Counted from the stretch's first letter, positions 14,541-24,107 are shown. The stretch: DNA of 64,000 nt from Candidatus Viadribacter manganicus (GCF_001679665.1 NZ_CP013244.1:868001-932000), one strand, 5' to 3'. Made by a program: numbers and translations. Notes: a model not told the origin generated them from the letters alone.

Positions 14541-17500
14541 GCGCGCGCCGCGTCCCAGGCTGCTACAGCCTCGGCATCGCGCGGTGTGATATCTGGATAA
14601 CGCGGATCGGCCGTCGCTGGATCGAAATACTTCCACGACCGCGCGCACTTCACGCCCTGCGCTCTCTCGATCACGACCGCAACGCCCTTCACATCCGCCA
14701 AGCGGAACGCATCCGCTGGCCCTTCGCCTTCGACGATAGCGATGCCGCTGGTGATGCAAAGCTCGGCGAAGTCCACGGCCTGCAACGCTGCGCGCAAGCC
14801 CTCGTCAGCGACGAACACGCGCGGCGCGGCTTCAAGCGCAGCGCCAATCACCTTATCGCGCCGCGCCACTTCCAGCGCACCCGTGACAACCGCCCGCGCC
14901 TCGCGCAACTTCGCCACTTCCTCGCCGGCGAACGAATCCTGCCACGCGTCCGGCGTTTGCGGGAACGTCCGCAGGTGCACTGACACTTGCTCGGGGAAAC
15001 GCGTCAGCCAAGCCTCTTCCGCCGTAAACGGCATGATCGGCGCAAGCCACGCCGTGAGGCGCGAGAAGGTCTCGTCCAGCACGGTGCGACAGGCGCGGCG
15101 GCGCAACGAGTTCGGCGCGTCGCAATAGAGCGCGTCCTTGCGGACATCGACGTAGAAGGCCGATAGATCGACGTTGCAGAACTCAACGATTGCCGAAAGC
15201 GCCCCGCGCCACTGATAGGTCTCGTAGCCCTTACGCACTGCGACATCAACTTCATGCAGACGATGCAGCAGCCAACGCTCAAGCAGCGGCAGGTCATGAT
15301 TGAGCGGCACACGCTCGCTCTTATCGAAATCGCGCAGCGCGCCGAGGCAGTAGCGCAGCGTATTGCGGAGCTTGCGATACATCTCGCCGGACTGATCAAT
15401 CATGACCTTACCGAGACGCAGATCGTCGCCGTATTCGGCCGACGCGATCAACAGGCGCAGGATCTCGATGCCATTCTGCTCGGCGATCTTCTGCGGCTCG
15501 ATCGTGTTGCCGATGGACTTGGACATCTTCATGCCCTTCTCGTCCATCGTAAAGCCGTGCGTGATCACCTCGTCGTACGGCGCCTTGCCGCGCGTCGCGC
15601 AGCTTTCCAGCAGCGACGAGTGAAACCAGCCACGGTGCTGGTCCGAGCCCTCGAGATAGATCGTGCTCACCGGGCTCACGAACGAAGGCCGCGTCGGCGC
15701 CTCTGGATTTCCGACCACGAATGCATGCGTCGAACCAGAGTCGAACCAAACGTCCAAAATGTCCTCGACCTTCTCGTACTCATCGGCCTTGTGCCTGGCG
15801 CCCAGGAAATCCTGCGCAGGCGTCGCCCACCACACGTCAGCGCCGCCTTCTTTCATCGCCGCAAAGATACGTGCGTCGACTTCATCGTCTTGCAGGATCG
15901 AGCCATCGCTCTTCTTCACGAAGATCGGCAGTGGCACGCCCCACGCGCGCTGACGCGACACCAGCCAGTCCGGCCGATCCTCAATCATGCCGCGGATGCG
16001 GTTGTAGTCCTTCGTTTCGCCGGTGCGCTTTTGCCCCCAATCGACGCGATCGATTTCATCGAGCGCGATCTGGCGCAGCGTCTTGCCATCGCGATACGGC
16101 TTATCAAGCGCGATGAACCATTGCGGCGTGTTGCGGAAGATGAGCGGCGCCTTGGAGCGCCATGAGTGCGGATACGAGTGCTTCAACTGCCCGCGCGCCA
16201 GCAACGCACCGACTTCGATCAGCTTATCCATTACCGCCTTGTTCGCGGGACCGTCCTTGCCGAGGTTCTTGCCTTCAAGCTGGATCACTTCCAGCCCCTC
16301 AAACATCGGCGCTTCTTTCGTGTAGCGTCCCTCTTCGTCGACCGTGAACGGAATGCCTTCCTGTCCAAAGTTCGCCGTCCAGATCACAAAGTCATCCGCA
16401 CCATGGCTCGGCGCCGTGTGCACGAAACCGGTGCCTGCATCGTCAGTAACGTGATCACCATCGAGCAGCGGAACGTCGAAATCATAGCCGTGACCGCGGA
16501 ACGGATGCGCCAGCACAAGATCGCGCGGATCGACATCGGTTACACGCTTCCATGATGCCGCTTTGGCAGACCGAAGCACTTCCTCCGCGAGCTTGTCCGC
16601 GAGGACGAGCTTATCTCCACCGTTCACCCACGGCTCAAATGCCAGCCCCTGCTCGACGGACTCGACCTCGTAGAGCCCGTAGCTGATCGACGCGGAGAAT
16701 GAGACGGCGCGGTTTCCTGGGATTGTCCAAGGCGTTGTCGTCCAGATGACGACGGTCGCACCGACGAGACTTGGCCAAGCTTCATTCAGCTCTGCCGCCG
16801 CCCTGCCCAGAGCGCTCGCCCTACCAAGATCAAGCGACCTCCCGTCATCCTGTGGCGCGACCAAGTTTCGATTCAATCCGACGATCGGAAACTTCACCCA
16901 GATCGTCGGGCTCGTTTTCTCCTGATACTCCACCTCAGCTTCCGCCAGCGAAGTCCGTTCCACCGGGCTCCACATCACGGGCTTCGAGCCGCGATACACA
17001 AGCCCCGTCCGCACCACGCGCAGAAATTCGCGCGCGATCGCAGCTTCGGCTTCGAAGCTCATCGTCGTGTAATATTTGTCCCAATCCGCTTCGATGCCGA
17101 GCCGGCGAAACTCATCGCGCTGCAGCGGGATCCATTTGTCTGCGTACTCACGGCACGCACGGCGAAACTCGACCGCCGGCACCTCAGATTTCTTCCGCCC
17201 TTGCTTGCGGAAGTCTTCCTCGACCTTCCACTCGATTGGCAGGCCGTGGCAGTCCCAGCCCGGCACATAATCGCAATCGAAGCCGGCCATCTGCTTCGTC
17301 CGCACGACGAAGTCTTTCAGGATTTTGTTTTCCGCGTGCCCGATATGGATCGGCCCGTTCGCGTAAGGAGGGCCATCGTGAAACACGACCTTCGGCCGCG
17401 CCGCTGCTTGCTTGCGCAGCACATGATAGAGGCCGATCTCGGCCCAATGCTTCACACGCTCGGGCTCCTTCTTCGGCAGCCCCGCGCGCAGCGGAAAGGG

Positions 17501-17566
17501 ATCGCCCGGAAGGTCGGGCAGAAAAACGGTCTCGCGGTAATCGCGACCAGCAGGCGCATCGGCCAT
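14537..17566 (-). CDS. ileS: Isoleucyl-tRNA synthetase
   Basis: A 1009-residue class I synthetase that charges tRNA-Ile. Hallmarks: HIGH signature in GPIHIGHAENKILKD, tRNA editing (CP1) domain with VIWTTTPWTIPGNRAV, WFDSGSTHAFV, and KMSKS in KGMKMSKSIGNT. The Met at 17566 (MADAPAGRDYRETVFLP) is the family-like start; a 25-residue upstream extension is unlikely. The C-terminal zinc knuckle of many bacterial IleRS is reduced to a single KCARSWKYF. The gene is tail-to-tail with the secreted paralogue at 13635. Confidence 0.95.
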   Translation of the reverse strand: MADAPAGRDYRETVFLPDLPGDPFPLRAGLPKKEPERVKHWAEIGLYHVLRKQAAARPKVVFHDGPPYANGPIHIGHAENKILKDFVVRTKQMAGFDCDYVPGWDCHGLPIEWKVEEDFRKQGRKKSEVPAVEFRRACREYADKWIPLQRDEFRRLGIEADWDKYYTTMSFEAEAAIAREFLRVVRTGLVYRGSKPVMWSPVERTSLAEAEVEYQEKTSPTIWVKFPIVGLNRNLVAPQDDGRSLDLGRASALGRAAAELNEAWPSLVGATVVIWTTTPWTIPGNRAVSFSASISYGLYEVESVEQGLAFEPWVNGGDKLVLADKLAEEVLRSAKAASWKRVTDVDPRDLVLAHPFRGHGYDFDVPLLDGDHVTDDAGTGFVHTAPSHGADDFVIWTANFGQEGIPFTVDEEGRYTKEAPMFEGLEVIQLEGKNLGKDGPANKAVMDKLIEVGALLARGQLKHSYPHSWRSKAPLIFRNTPQWFIALDKPYRDGKTLRQIALDEIDRVDWGQKRTGETKDYNRIRGMIEDRPDWLVSRQRAWGVPLPIFVKKSDGSILQDDEVDARIFAAMKEGGADVWWATPAQDFLGARHKADEYEKVEDILDVWFDSGSTHAFVVGNPEAPTRPSFVSPVSTIYLEGSDQHRGWFHSSLLESCATRGKAPYDEVITHGFTMDEKGMKMSKSIGNTIEPQKIAEQNGIEILRLLIASAEYGDDLRLGKVMIDQSGEMYRKLRNTLRYCLGALRDFDKSERVPLNHDLPLLERWLLHRLHEVDVAVRKGYETYQWRGALSAIVEFCNVDLSAFYVDVRKDALYCDAPNSLRRRACRTVLDETFSRLTAWLAPIMPFTAEEAWLTRFPEQVSVHLRTFPQTPDAWQDSFAGEEVAKLREARAVVTGALEVARRDKVIGAALEAAPRVFVADEGLRAALQAVDFAELCITSGIAIVEGEGPADAFRLADVKGVAVVIERAQGVKCARSWKYFDPATADPRYPDITPRDAEAVAAWDAARA

Positions 17567-17783
17567 GAGGTCTATTCTCCAGTGAAGCGAATGTGATGTA
17601 GCCGTTCCCGGTCCCGCGGAGCACCGATTTTTCGGGCTCAACGTGGGCCGGGCCTCAAATTCGGAGGCTCGCTATGGGGGAACGGCGGTTCACGGTCACG
17701 TGTTGGGCTGTATCACCACGCCCCGCGGAACGCCACATGCATTGCCCCCAAGAAATATTGATTGCGGCGTTCCAGAGGTCTAC

Positions 17784-18317
17784 ATGCCCCGCCTTCGCCT
17801 TCCTGTGAAACTTGCACGCCAAACCATGACAACCGCCCACGATTTCAGCTTCGCTAAGCTCGACGAGCCGGGCGAGATCAAGCTTGCCGACTATGCCGGC
17901 AAAGCCGTGCTGATCGTAAACGTGGCGAGCGCCTGCGGCTTCACCTCGCAATACCGCGATCTTGAGTCGCTCTACGAAGCGAAGGTCGCCAAAGGCCTCA
18001 TCATCATCGGCGTGCCCTGCAACGATTTCGGTCACCAGGAGCCAGCGGGCGAAAAAGAAATCCGCGAGTTCTGCGACACGACCTATCACGTCACCTTCCC
18101 GATGACGTCGAAGGCCGAGATCACCTCGCGCGAACGGCGCCACCCGTTCTACCAATGGGTCGCCGAAGAGCTTGGCGAAAGCGCACTACCGCGCTGGAAC
18201 TTCCACAAATACCTGATCGGCAAGAACGGCGAATTGGTCGGCGCTTACGGCTCAAAAACCGCGCCGCTCTCACCCGACATGCTCGAAGCCATCAAAGGCG
18301 CGATCTGCGCCGCCTAG
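17784..18317 (+). CDS. Glutathione peroxidase family protein
   Basis: A thiol peroxidase that reduces peroxides using glutathione or thioredoxin. The catalytic tetrad elements are visible: Cys in NVASACGFTSQY (cysteine, not selenocysteine), Gln in CNDFGHQEP, Trp and Asn in RWNFHKYLIG. The ATG at 17784 has an AGAGG ribosome site five bases upstream and gives 177 residues. A second ATG at 17826 (MTTAHDF) matches the usual family N-terminus and gives 163 residues, so the start is uncertain. It stands alone between ileS, which diverges from it, and the EmrAB operon, which converges on it. Confidence 0.9.
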   Translation: MPRLRLPVKLARQTMTTAHDFSFAKLDEPGEIKLADYAGKAVLIVNVASACGFTSQYRDLESLYEAKVAKGLIIIGVPCNDFGHQEPAGEKEIREFCDTTYHVTFPMTSKAEITSRERRHPFYQWVAEELGESALPRWNFHKYLIGKNGELVGAYGSKTAPLSPDMLEAIKGAICAA

Positions 18318-18340
18318 TTCGCCAAGCGCGACGTCACCGC

Positions 18341-19942
18341 TCAATGCGCCATCGCCGCATCATCGAGCTTAGGCGCTGGTCCCATACCGATTTTCGGGCG
18401 CGGCCTTAGCAGCAGCATCGCAAACGCCGACAGGCTGATCACCACCGCCAGCATCAAGAACTGGTCGTTGAAGGTCATCACCAGCGCTTCGCGATCCAGC
18501 AACGCCGCATACCGCATCATCGCCTGCCGCTCAGGATCGGCCGCGCCGGCTTGTTCGAGATACGCCTGCGCCCCAGCAATCATTCCGGCGACATGCGGGT
18601 TGTTCAGATCTGCGGCGCTGTAAAGCTCCTGGCGATGCAGCGCGAATGAATGCGCCTGCACGGTCGCGAGCGCGGCAATACCGAACGCACCGCCGAGATT
18701 GCGCATCGTGTTGAACAATCCCGCGCCCGAGTGAACCAATTGCGGCGGCAGCGATTGCAGCGCCGGTTGCATCACCGACGAGAACGTACACATAAGGCCC
18801 ATCGCGCGCACCACCTGCGGCCACATCATATCGTAGAAGCCGGCTTCCGCCGTTAAGTGCGCCTGCATCCAGCAACTCAACGCGATCAACAACAGGCCGA
18901 TAAAGCCGAGCGGGCGTGTATCCGCCATCGTTCGGCCAAGCCGGCCAATGAGCGGCGCCGCACAAAACATCACAAGCCCCTGCACGAACATTGTGTGCCC
19001 GATCTGGAGCGCGCTATAGCCGCGCACTGATCCCAAAAAGAGCGGCGTTAGAAACACAGAGCTGAACAGCGCCAAACCGATCACAAAGCCAAGGCAGGCG
19101 CCAATTGCAAAAGTCGGCGTCTTAAACGGTCGCAGATCCACAATCGGTGTCTCCGCCCGAAACGCTCGAAAGAAGAAAAGCACCGCGCCTAAGAACGATA
19201 CCACCGCCCAGGCACTCACTTCGTTCGATGCAAACCAATCGTTCGAGGGGCCCTCCTCAAGCGTGTATTCCGCGGCGCCAAGGAAGGCGGCCAATCCTAG
19301 CAAGCCCAGCAAATCGATCTTCTTCAACAACGAGAATTGCGGCTTGTCGAGCGACCGCATGGTGTTCCAGATGATCAGCGTGATCAGCAAGCCCGGCGCG
19401 ACGTTCACCCAGAACAGCGCCCGCCAGCCAAGCGACTCCGCCACCATGCCGCCAATCGTCGGCCCCAGCGACGGCGCGAGCGTGATCACCATCCCCATCA
19501 TCGCGCCAGTCATCGGCTGCAAACGCGGCGGGAACGCAAGATAGAGCGTCGCCATAACGGTCGGGATCATCGCGGCGCCGGAAAAACCCTGCAGCGCGCG
19601 GAAGATGATCAGCGAGTTGATGTCCCACGCGAATGCGCAAAGCAGGCTCATCAACGAGAACGCCAACGCTGAGATACAGAACAGCAAGCGCGTGCCGAGC
19701 GCGCGCCCCAAAAAGCCCGAAAGCGGAATGCCGATGACTTCCGCGATCAGGTAAGAGGTCTGCACCCAGCTGATTTCATCGCGGCTGGCGCTGACGCCAG
19801 CTTGAATCGAGCCAAGCGCGCTCGCGACGATCTGGATATCCAGGATCGCCATGAACTGACCGACAACCATGGCGATAAAACCGATCCAAATATGGAGCGG
19901 CGGAGAATCGCCAGGCTTCGCCGCCGGTGCGGCGTCGCTCAT
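18341..19942 (-). CDS. EmrB/QacA-type MFS multidrug transporter (DHA2, 14 TM)
   Basis: A 533-residue major facilitator of the DHA2 family with about 14 membrane helices. Features include the N-terminal GQFMAILDIQIVASALGSIQ, WVQTSYLIAEVIGIPLSGFLGRALGTR (motif A) and GPTIGGMVAESLGWRALFWVN (motif C). It exports hydrophobic drugs in exchange for protons and works with the membrane-fusion protein encoded just upstream. The two genes overlap by four bases (ATGA). A divergent TetR gene probably controls the operon. The substrate cannot be named. Confidence 0.93.
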   Translation of the reverse strand: MSDAAPAAKPGDSPPLHIWIGFIAMVVGQFMAILDIQIVASALGSIQAGVSASRDEISWVQTSYLIAEVIGIPLSGFLGRALGTRLLFCISALAFSLMSLLCAFAWDINSLIIFRALQGFSGAAMIPTVMATLYLAFPPRLQPMTGAMMGMVITLAPSLGPTIGGMVAESLGWRALFWVNVAPGLLITLIIWNTMRSLDKPQFSLLKKIDLLGLLGLAAFLGAAEYTLEEGPSNDWFASNEVSAWAVVSFLGAVLFFFRAFRAETPIVDLRPFKTPTFAIGACLGFVIGLALFSSVFLTPLFLGSVRGYSALQIGHTMFVQGLVMFCAAPLIGRLGRTMADTRPLGFIGLLLIALSCWMQAHLTAEAGFYDMMWPQVVRAMGLMCTFSSVMQPALQSLPPQLVHSGAGLFNTMRNLGGAFGIAALATVQAHSFALHRQELYSAADLNNPHVAGMIAGAQAYLEQAGAADPERQAMMRYAALLDREALVMTFNDQFLMLAVVISLSAFAMLLLRPRPKIGMGPAPKLDDAAMAH

Positions 19943-20853
19943 CTGCGCGTGTCCACCGTGACGCTGGCCGATAGCCCCGGCCGCAGGAGCTCAAGCCCCT
20001 CTTGCCCCGCTTCAAGCCGGATACGCACCGGCACGCGCTGCACGATCTTCGTGAAGTTGCCGGTCGCGGTGTCGGTCGGAATGATCGAGAACTCGCTACC
20101 ACTGGCTGGCGCAAGCGAATCTACCGTGCCACGCAAACGCAAATTGTGGGCGATATCGGGACGGATCGTCACCGCCTGACCAGGACGAAAATTCTCGATC
20201 TGCGTCTCTTTGAAGTTCGCAACCACGTAAACCGATTGCAGCGGCACCACCGACATCAACGGCGCGCCGACGCGCACCAATTGCCCAAGTTGCACTTGGC
20301 GGTCGCCGACAACGCCGTCGATCGGCGCGCGAATAGTCGTGCGCTCAAGATCGAGCTCAGCTTGTGCAAGTTGTGCTTGCGCCGCCTGCACGCCCGCTTC
20401 TGCTGCAGCTGCGCCGCCGCCAGCTTGCCGCGCCTGGATCTCCAATTGCTGCATCCGCGCCGGCGAAAGCAAACCACGCTCCGCCAATGGCCGATAACGC
20501 GCGACATCGGCGGACGCGAGCGCGCGGCCCGCTTGTTGCGCCGAACGCGCGCCTTGTGCTTCCGCCAATGCAGCGCGCGCGGCGGCTAGGTTCGATTGAT
20601 AGTCGCTCGGATCGATCTCGACGAGCACGTCGCCAGCGTGGACGCTTTGGTTCTCCGCAACCGGGATTGCGCGCACGTAACCTTGAACCTGCGGCGAGAT
20701 CAGCGAGATGTCAGCGCGCACGTAAGCGTTGTCGGTCGACACCATGTGACGCCCGACGAAAAACCAATTGCCGCCCCACAGGGCCACAAGAACAAAAAGA
20801 ATGGCGCCGCCGACGATCATCAGCCTGCGGCGGCCTAAGGGTGAACTAGCCAT
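19939..20853 (-). CDS. HlyD/EmrA family membrane-fusion protein
   Basis: A 304-residue periplasmic adaptor: one N-terminal membrane anchor (LMIVGGAILFVLVALWGGN), then TDNAYVRADISLISPQVQGYV typical of EmrA, a long alpha-helical hairpin rich in Ala and Gln, a lipoyl/barrel-sandwich (IDGVVGDRQVQLGQLVRVG) and a beta barrel. It links the EmrB-type pump to an outer-membrane channel. The start at 20853 is preferred because an AAGGTG ribosome site lies six to seven bases upstream; in-frame ATGs at 20913 and 20943 are possible but lack one. It is the first gene of the operon, divergent from a TetR regulator. Confidence 0.9.
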   Translation of the reverse strand: MASSPLGRRRLMIVGGAILFVLVALWGGNWFFVGRHMVSTDNAYVRADISLISPQVQGYVRAIPVAENQSVHAGDVLVEIDPSDYQSNLAAARAALAEAQGARSAQQAGRALASADVARYRPLAERGLLSPARMQQLEIQARQAGGGAAAAEAGVQAAQAQLAQAELDLERTTIRAPIDGVVGDRQVQLGQLVRVGAPLMSVVPLQSVYVVANFKETQIENFRPGQAVTIRPDIAHNLRLRGTVDSLAPASGSEFSIIPTDTATGNFTKIVQRVPVRIRLEAGQEGLELLRPGLSASVTVDTRR

Positions 20854-21059
20854 AGCGCGCACCTTAGCGGTTGCGCGCGCGGCATCGACCCGAAAACCGG
20901 CGTCGTCTGGCATGGGAGAAACAATAGATAGCCTGGACCCCAAAGCGGCCCAGGCTGAACGTAACCACCACTACGCAGCCTTCAAGGCGCCGGATGGCAC
21001 ATAGCACTAGGCCATACGACATAGGCCCTGACGCTTGCGCGACACCCGAGTGTGCTTAT

Positions 21060-21077
21060 CCTCACACTTGCGTGAGG
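21060..21077. promoter_or_regulatory. Inverted repeat between emrA-like gene and TetR gene
   Basis: CCTCAC (21060-21065) and GTGAGG (21072-21077) form a 6-bp inverted repeat with a 6-base centre, ending 10 bases before the TetR ATG at 21088. It could be a repressor operator for the divergent pair, or an RNA hairpin covering the ribosome site. Nearby, TAGGCC occurs twice as a direct repeat (about 21009 and 21023). Confidence 0.4.
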
Positions 21078-21087
21078 TAATCCAGAA

Positions 21088-21729
21088 ATGGGAATGGCTG
21101 CCATAAACACCCAGGATTCGGACGGACGGCCCCCGGATCGTGGCGTCGCGCGACGGCAGGCCTTTCTCGAAGCCGCACGCGAAGTCTTCCTTGAGCACGG
21201 TTACGAGGCGACCAGCGTCAACGACGTCGTTCGCCTGGCAGGCGGTTCGCTCGCCACCCTCTATGCTCAGTTCGGCAACAAGGAAGGCCTCTTCCTGGCC
21301 TTCATGCAAGACCAGCACGACCGGTTCGTCCGGGAAATGCGACCAACGGAGCCCGTCGGCGATCTGCCGCTGCCCGAAGCGCTGCAAGTCATCGGCGAAC
21401 ACTTCCTGCGCCGCCTACTGCAACGCGACAGCGTCGCCTTCTACCGCGTCATGGTCTCTGAAGGCCGCAAGGTCCCCAAGCACCTCCTCCACTACTTCTC
21501 GGTGGGCGGCGCGGGCCAAGTCCACGACGAGCTGGTTTCACAGCTCACCAAAGCCGGTATCAGCGAGGCTGATGCCCACGAAAGCATGTTCTATTTCATC
21601 GAGTTGCTGCGCAGCCGGCACCATTTTCAGGCTGCGGCTAACGTCGACTACGTCGTCTCCGATGAAGAGCTCAAAGAACACGTCGCGCGCGCGGTTCGCT
21701 TCTTGCTCAACGGCCTCAAGCTCACCTGA
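21088..21729 (+). CDS. TetR/AcrR family regulator of the adjacent efflux operon
   Basis: A 213-residue TetR protein. The HTH is clear (FLEAAREVFLEHGYEATSVNDVVRLAGGSLATLYAQFGNKEG) at about residues 25-70, followed by an AcrR-like ligand-binding domain. It is divergently transcribed from the EmrAB-type operon across about 230 bases, the typical arrangement for a drug-responsive repressor. An inverted repeat just before its start is a candidate operator. Confidence 0.88.
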   Translation: MGMAAINTQDSDGRPPDRGVARRQAFLEAAREVFLEHGYEATSVNDVVRLAGGSLATLYAQFGNKEGLFLAFMQDQHDRFVREMRPTEPVGDLPLPEALQVIGEHFLRRLLQRDSVAFYRVMVSEGRKVPKHLLHYFSVGGAGQVHDELVSQLTKAGISEADAHESMFYFIELLRSRHHFQAAANVDYVVSDEELKEHVARAVRFLLNGLKLT

Positions 21730-21834
21730 GCCCCCCCTCTCAAGGGTTCAGACAAGATTCAGCTTCGGTTCAGGCGTTCCCCGCCATCGTCATGGCTGCG
21801 AGGATTGCGCATGCGCGCACACGGGAGCCTCAAC

Positions 21835-23106
21835 ATGAAAAAAGCCCTCATCGCGGCAGCTGTCGCCTTGAGCGCGACAGCTTGGGTGGCGACACCAGCT
21901 TACGCTCAACGGGGCGAACACGCCCGAGATCGCGATGGTGATGGCGAAGGCCGTGGCGATCGTGGCAGAGAAGATCGTGGTAGCCGCGGTGATCGCGGCG
22001 AAGACCGCGGAGATCGTGGTGATCGCGGTCGCAACGACGGCGGCAACGCCGGTCGTCGCGGCCCGCCGCCTCAAGTCGCGCCACCACCGCAAGCGCCGCC
22101 AAGCCAACCGGCAACGACCGACCGCGGACGCGGCGGCCAGTGGGATGGACGCGGACGCGGCGGCGACAACAACGGTGGCCAATGGGACAGCCGCAATGGT
22201 CGCGGTGGCAACGACGGTGCTGGCGCCGGTGGCCGCGGCGGCAACAATAACGGCGGCCAATGGGATGGCCGAAACGGTCGCGGTGGCAATGACGGCGCTG
22301 GCGCCGGTGGCCGCGGCGGCAACAACGGCAGTCAATGGGACGGTCGCGGTGGTCGCGGCGGCGATAACAATGGCCGTGGCGATTGGAATGGCCGTGATCG
22401 CGGCGGCAACGACGGCCGTGGCGATTGGAACGGACGCGATCGCGGCGGCAACGATGGCCGTGGCGATTGGAACGGACGCGATCGCGGCGGCAACGATGGC
22501 CGTGGCGATTGGAACGGACGCGATCGCGGCGGCAACGACGGCCGTGGCGATTGGAACGGACGCGATCGCGGCGGCAACGACGGCCGTGGCGATTGGAACG
22601 GACGCGATCGCGGCGGCAACGATGGCCGTGGCGATTGGAACGGACGCAATCGTGGCGGTGACCGTGGCAACTGGAACGGTGGCCGCGGCGGCGGACGCGA
22701 TTTCTCGCACAACGATTGGGATCGCGGTCGCGACGGCCGTTCCGATCGCGATCGCTACAATCGCTGGCGCTCAAATCACCGCGATTGGGATCGCCCGCGC
22801 TACAATGACTGGCGCAGCGTTCGTCACGGCTTCTACTTCGACCGTGGCTATTCGCTGATCTTCAGCGGCTTCTTCGGCCACAACTACTATTGGTACAACT
22901 ATGACGGCGGATGGCGTCGCCCGTATCGCGATTGGCGCGTCGGCTACATTCTTCCGTACGACATCTGGTGGGATCCGATCCCGTACGATCTCTACTACCG
23001 GCTGCCGCCTGCCCCTTATGGCTGCCGTTATATCCTGGTGGACCGCGACATCCTGCTCATCGTCGTTTCCACCGGCCTCGTCCTAGACGCGATGTATTAC
23101 TACTAA
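21835..23106 (+). CDS. RcnB-like exported protein with long RGD-W-N repeat region
   Basis: A 423-residue exported protein. The ATG at 21835 (MKKALIAAAVALSATAW) has GGGAG seven bases upstream and starts a signal peptide ending AYAQ. Residues about 35-290 are low-complexity and rich in Gly, Arg, Asp, Asn and Trp, including a long tandem array of the 14-residue unit GRGDWNGRDRGGND. The C-terminal ~100 residues (WYNYDGGWRRPYRDWRVGYILP, then LPPAPYGCRYILVDRDILLI) match the RcnB periplasmic domain, known from nickel/cobalt homeostasis. The repeat may be a disordered metal- or polyanion-binding segment. A strong terminator follows at 23131. Confidence 0.8.
   Translation: MKKALIAAAVALSATAWVATPAYAQRGEHARDRDGDGEGRGDRGREDRGSRGDRGEDRGDRGDRGRNDGGNAGRRGPPPQVAPPPQAPPSQPATTDRGRGGQWDGRGRGGDNNGGQWDSRNGRGGNDGAGAGGRGGNNNGGQWDGRNGRGGNDGAGAGGRGGNNGSQWDGRGGRGGDNNGRGDWNGRDRGGNDGRGDWNGRDRGGNDGRGDWNGRDRGGNDGRGDWNGRDRGGNDGRGDWNGRDRGGNDGRGDWNGRDRGGNDGRGDWNGRNRGGDRGNWNGGRGGGRDFSHNDWDRGRDGRSDRDRYNRWRSNHRDWDRPRYNDWRSVRHGFYFDRGYSLIFSGFFGHNYYWYNYDGGWRRPYRDWRVGYILPYDIWWDPIPYDLYYRLPPAPYGCRYILVDRDILLIVVSTGLVLDAMYYY
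22372..22623 (+). repeat. Six 42-bp tandem repeats encoding GRGDWNGRDRGGND
   Basis: Six consecutive 42-bp units (starts 22372, 22414, 22456, 22498, 22540, 22582) with a seventh partial copy from 22624. Copies are almost identical at DNA level (GAT/GAC alternation at the last codon, small changes in copy one). This points to recent expansion or homogenisation. Just upstream two 78-bp units (22195-22272 and 22273-22350) are also duplicated. Confidence 0.92.
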
Positions 23107-23130
23107 CGCGCGTCACCGGAGGGACAGATC

Positions 23131-23162
23131 GAGCCGCCTCGTTCACACGAGGCGGCTCTTTT
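23131..23162 (+). terminator. Rho-independent terminator after RcnB-like gene
   Basis: Perfect 12-bp stem (GAGCCGCCTCGT 23131-23142 / ACGAGGCGGCTC 23147-23158), TCAC loop and TTTT tail. It lies 25 bases after the stop at 23106. Confidence 0.9.
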
Positions 23163-23166
23163 GTTG

Positions 23167-23844
23167 TCAGCGTTCGGCACGCTGGTCATACGCTGCGAGC
23201 ATTTCGCGCGCGCGTTCGGATTCGTAGAGCGTGAAATAGCCGTCGCCGTTTACATCGAGCTCCATGAAGCGTCGCGCGGCGCAATTTTCAAACTCGGTCG
23301 CATCGATGCGCCGGCTAAAATCACGGTCGCACGACATCACCGGTTCAAGCTCCACGCCCAACATGATCTGCGGACGTCCGCCGCCCGGCGGGCCGCCACG
23401 ATCATCGCCAGGCGGATGTCCACGCCGTTCTCCGCCACGCGGCCCGCGCGGCCCCACCGCATTTGGCGGCGCACCATTCGAAGCCAGGATCGGCGCCGTG
23501 CGCGCGTTCAACATTTCCGGCGCCTGCTCACGCCAGAGCGCGGTCGATTCAACCGACGTCACGCCGCGATCGTGGTTGGCGTCGAGCACGTTGGCGAAGA
23601 ACATCATCGCCTCGTTGACAAACTCGTCGCGGCTGATGCGCTGATCTCCATCGACGTCAGCGTGGGCGAGCCAAAGCTCGATCGGCGCGCGGCGGCTCTC
23701 TCGCGTAGCGCGGAACGGTTGGCCCATCGGGCTTACGAACACCGGCCCGCTTGGCAAAGTTCGTTGTGGCGGCGGCGTTTGCGCGTAAGCGGACGTAGCG
23801 AACGTAAACGCGGCGGCGGCCGCCAGCGCGTGCGATGTGTGCAT
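23167..23844 (-). CDS. Exported EF-hand calcium-binding protein
   Basis: A 225-residue protein with a signal peptide (MHTSHALAAAAAFTFATSAYAQ). Two clear EF-hand loops are present: DVDGDQRISRDEF about residue 65 and DVNGDGYFTLYE near the C-terminus. Two more degenerate loops are DANHDRGVTSVE and DRDFSRRIDATEF. A Pro/Gly/Arg-rich linker separates the pairs. It probably binds calcium in the periplasm or outside the cell. The ATG at 23844 is chosen because it opens the signal peptide; the longer frame adds an unrelated basic leader. It converges on the RcnB-like gene. Confidence 0.85.
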   Translation of the reverse strand: MHTSHALAAAAAFTFATSAYAQTPPPQRTLPSGPVFVSPMGQPFRATRESRRAPIELWLAHADVDGDQRISRDEFVNEAMMFFANVLDANHDRGVTSVESTALWREQAPEMLNARTAPILASNGAPPNAVGPRGPRGGERRGHPPGDDRGGPPGGGRPQIMLGVELEPVMSCDRDFSRRIDATEFENCAARRFMELDVNGDGYFTLYESERAREMLAAYDQRAER

Positions 23845-23945
23845 GAAAACTACTCCCTCGAACGAGCCGGGAGCTTGAGCGCGCAGTTTTGTCTGGCGTT
23901 TGCCCTTCGCATTTCCGGGTGGCGCCAAATCGTGTCAGCGCGGGC

Positions 23946-24107
23946 TCAGTTCATCGTCACGCGCCACGCCGGCCACGCCACAACTTGCAGCGCCGGTCCG
24001 GGCGGCGAAGGCGGCTCGCCAATGGGCGGCTCCGGCCTCTCAACCGGCGGCTGCGTTGGCGGCTCAGGGCCGTCAGGTTCAGGTTGGTTGGGACCAGGAC
24101 GTCTCAT
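23946..24107 (-). CDS. Possible proline-rich 53-residue ORF
   Basis: An ATG at 24107 opens a 53-codon frame starting MRRPGPNQPEPDG and containing about 19 prolines in repeating EPP/PEP patterns, ending VTMN. It fills the gap between the DUF2306 and EF-hand genes and runs the same way. There is no evident ribosome site and GC-rich sequence can produce such frames by chance, so this is tentative. Confidence 0.35.
   Translation of the reverse strand: MRRPGPNQPEPDGPEPPTQPPVERPEPPIGEPPSPPGPALQVVAWPAWRVTMN

Noticed and set aside
22372..22623. 42-bp repeats as a possible CRISPR array
   Set aside because: Units are contiguous without spacers and stay in frame as protein repeats.
21790..22774. Long minus-strand ORFs opposite the 42-bp repeats
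   Set aside because: They read low-complexity Ala/Val or Arg/His-rich sequence created by the repeat; no start site or domain.
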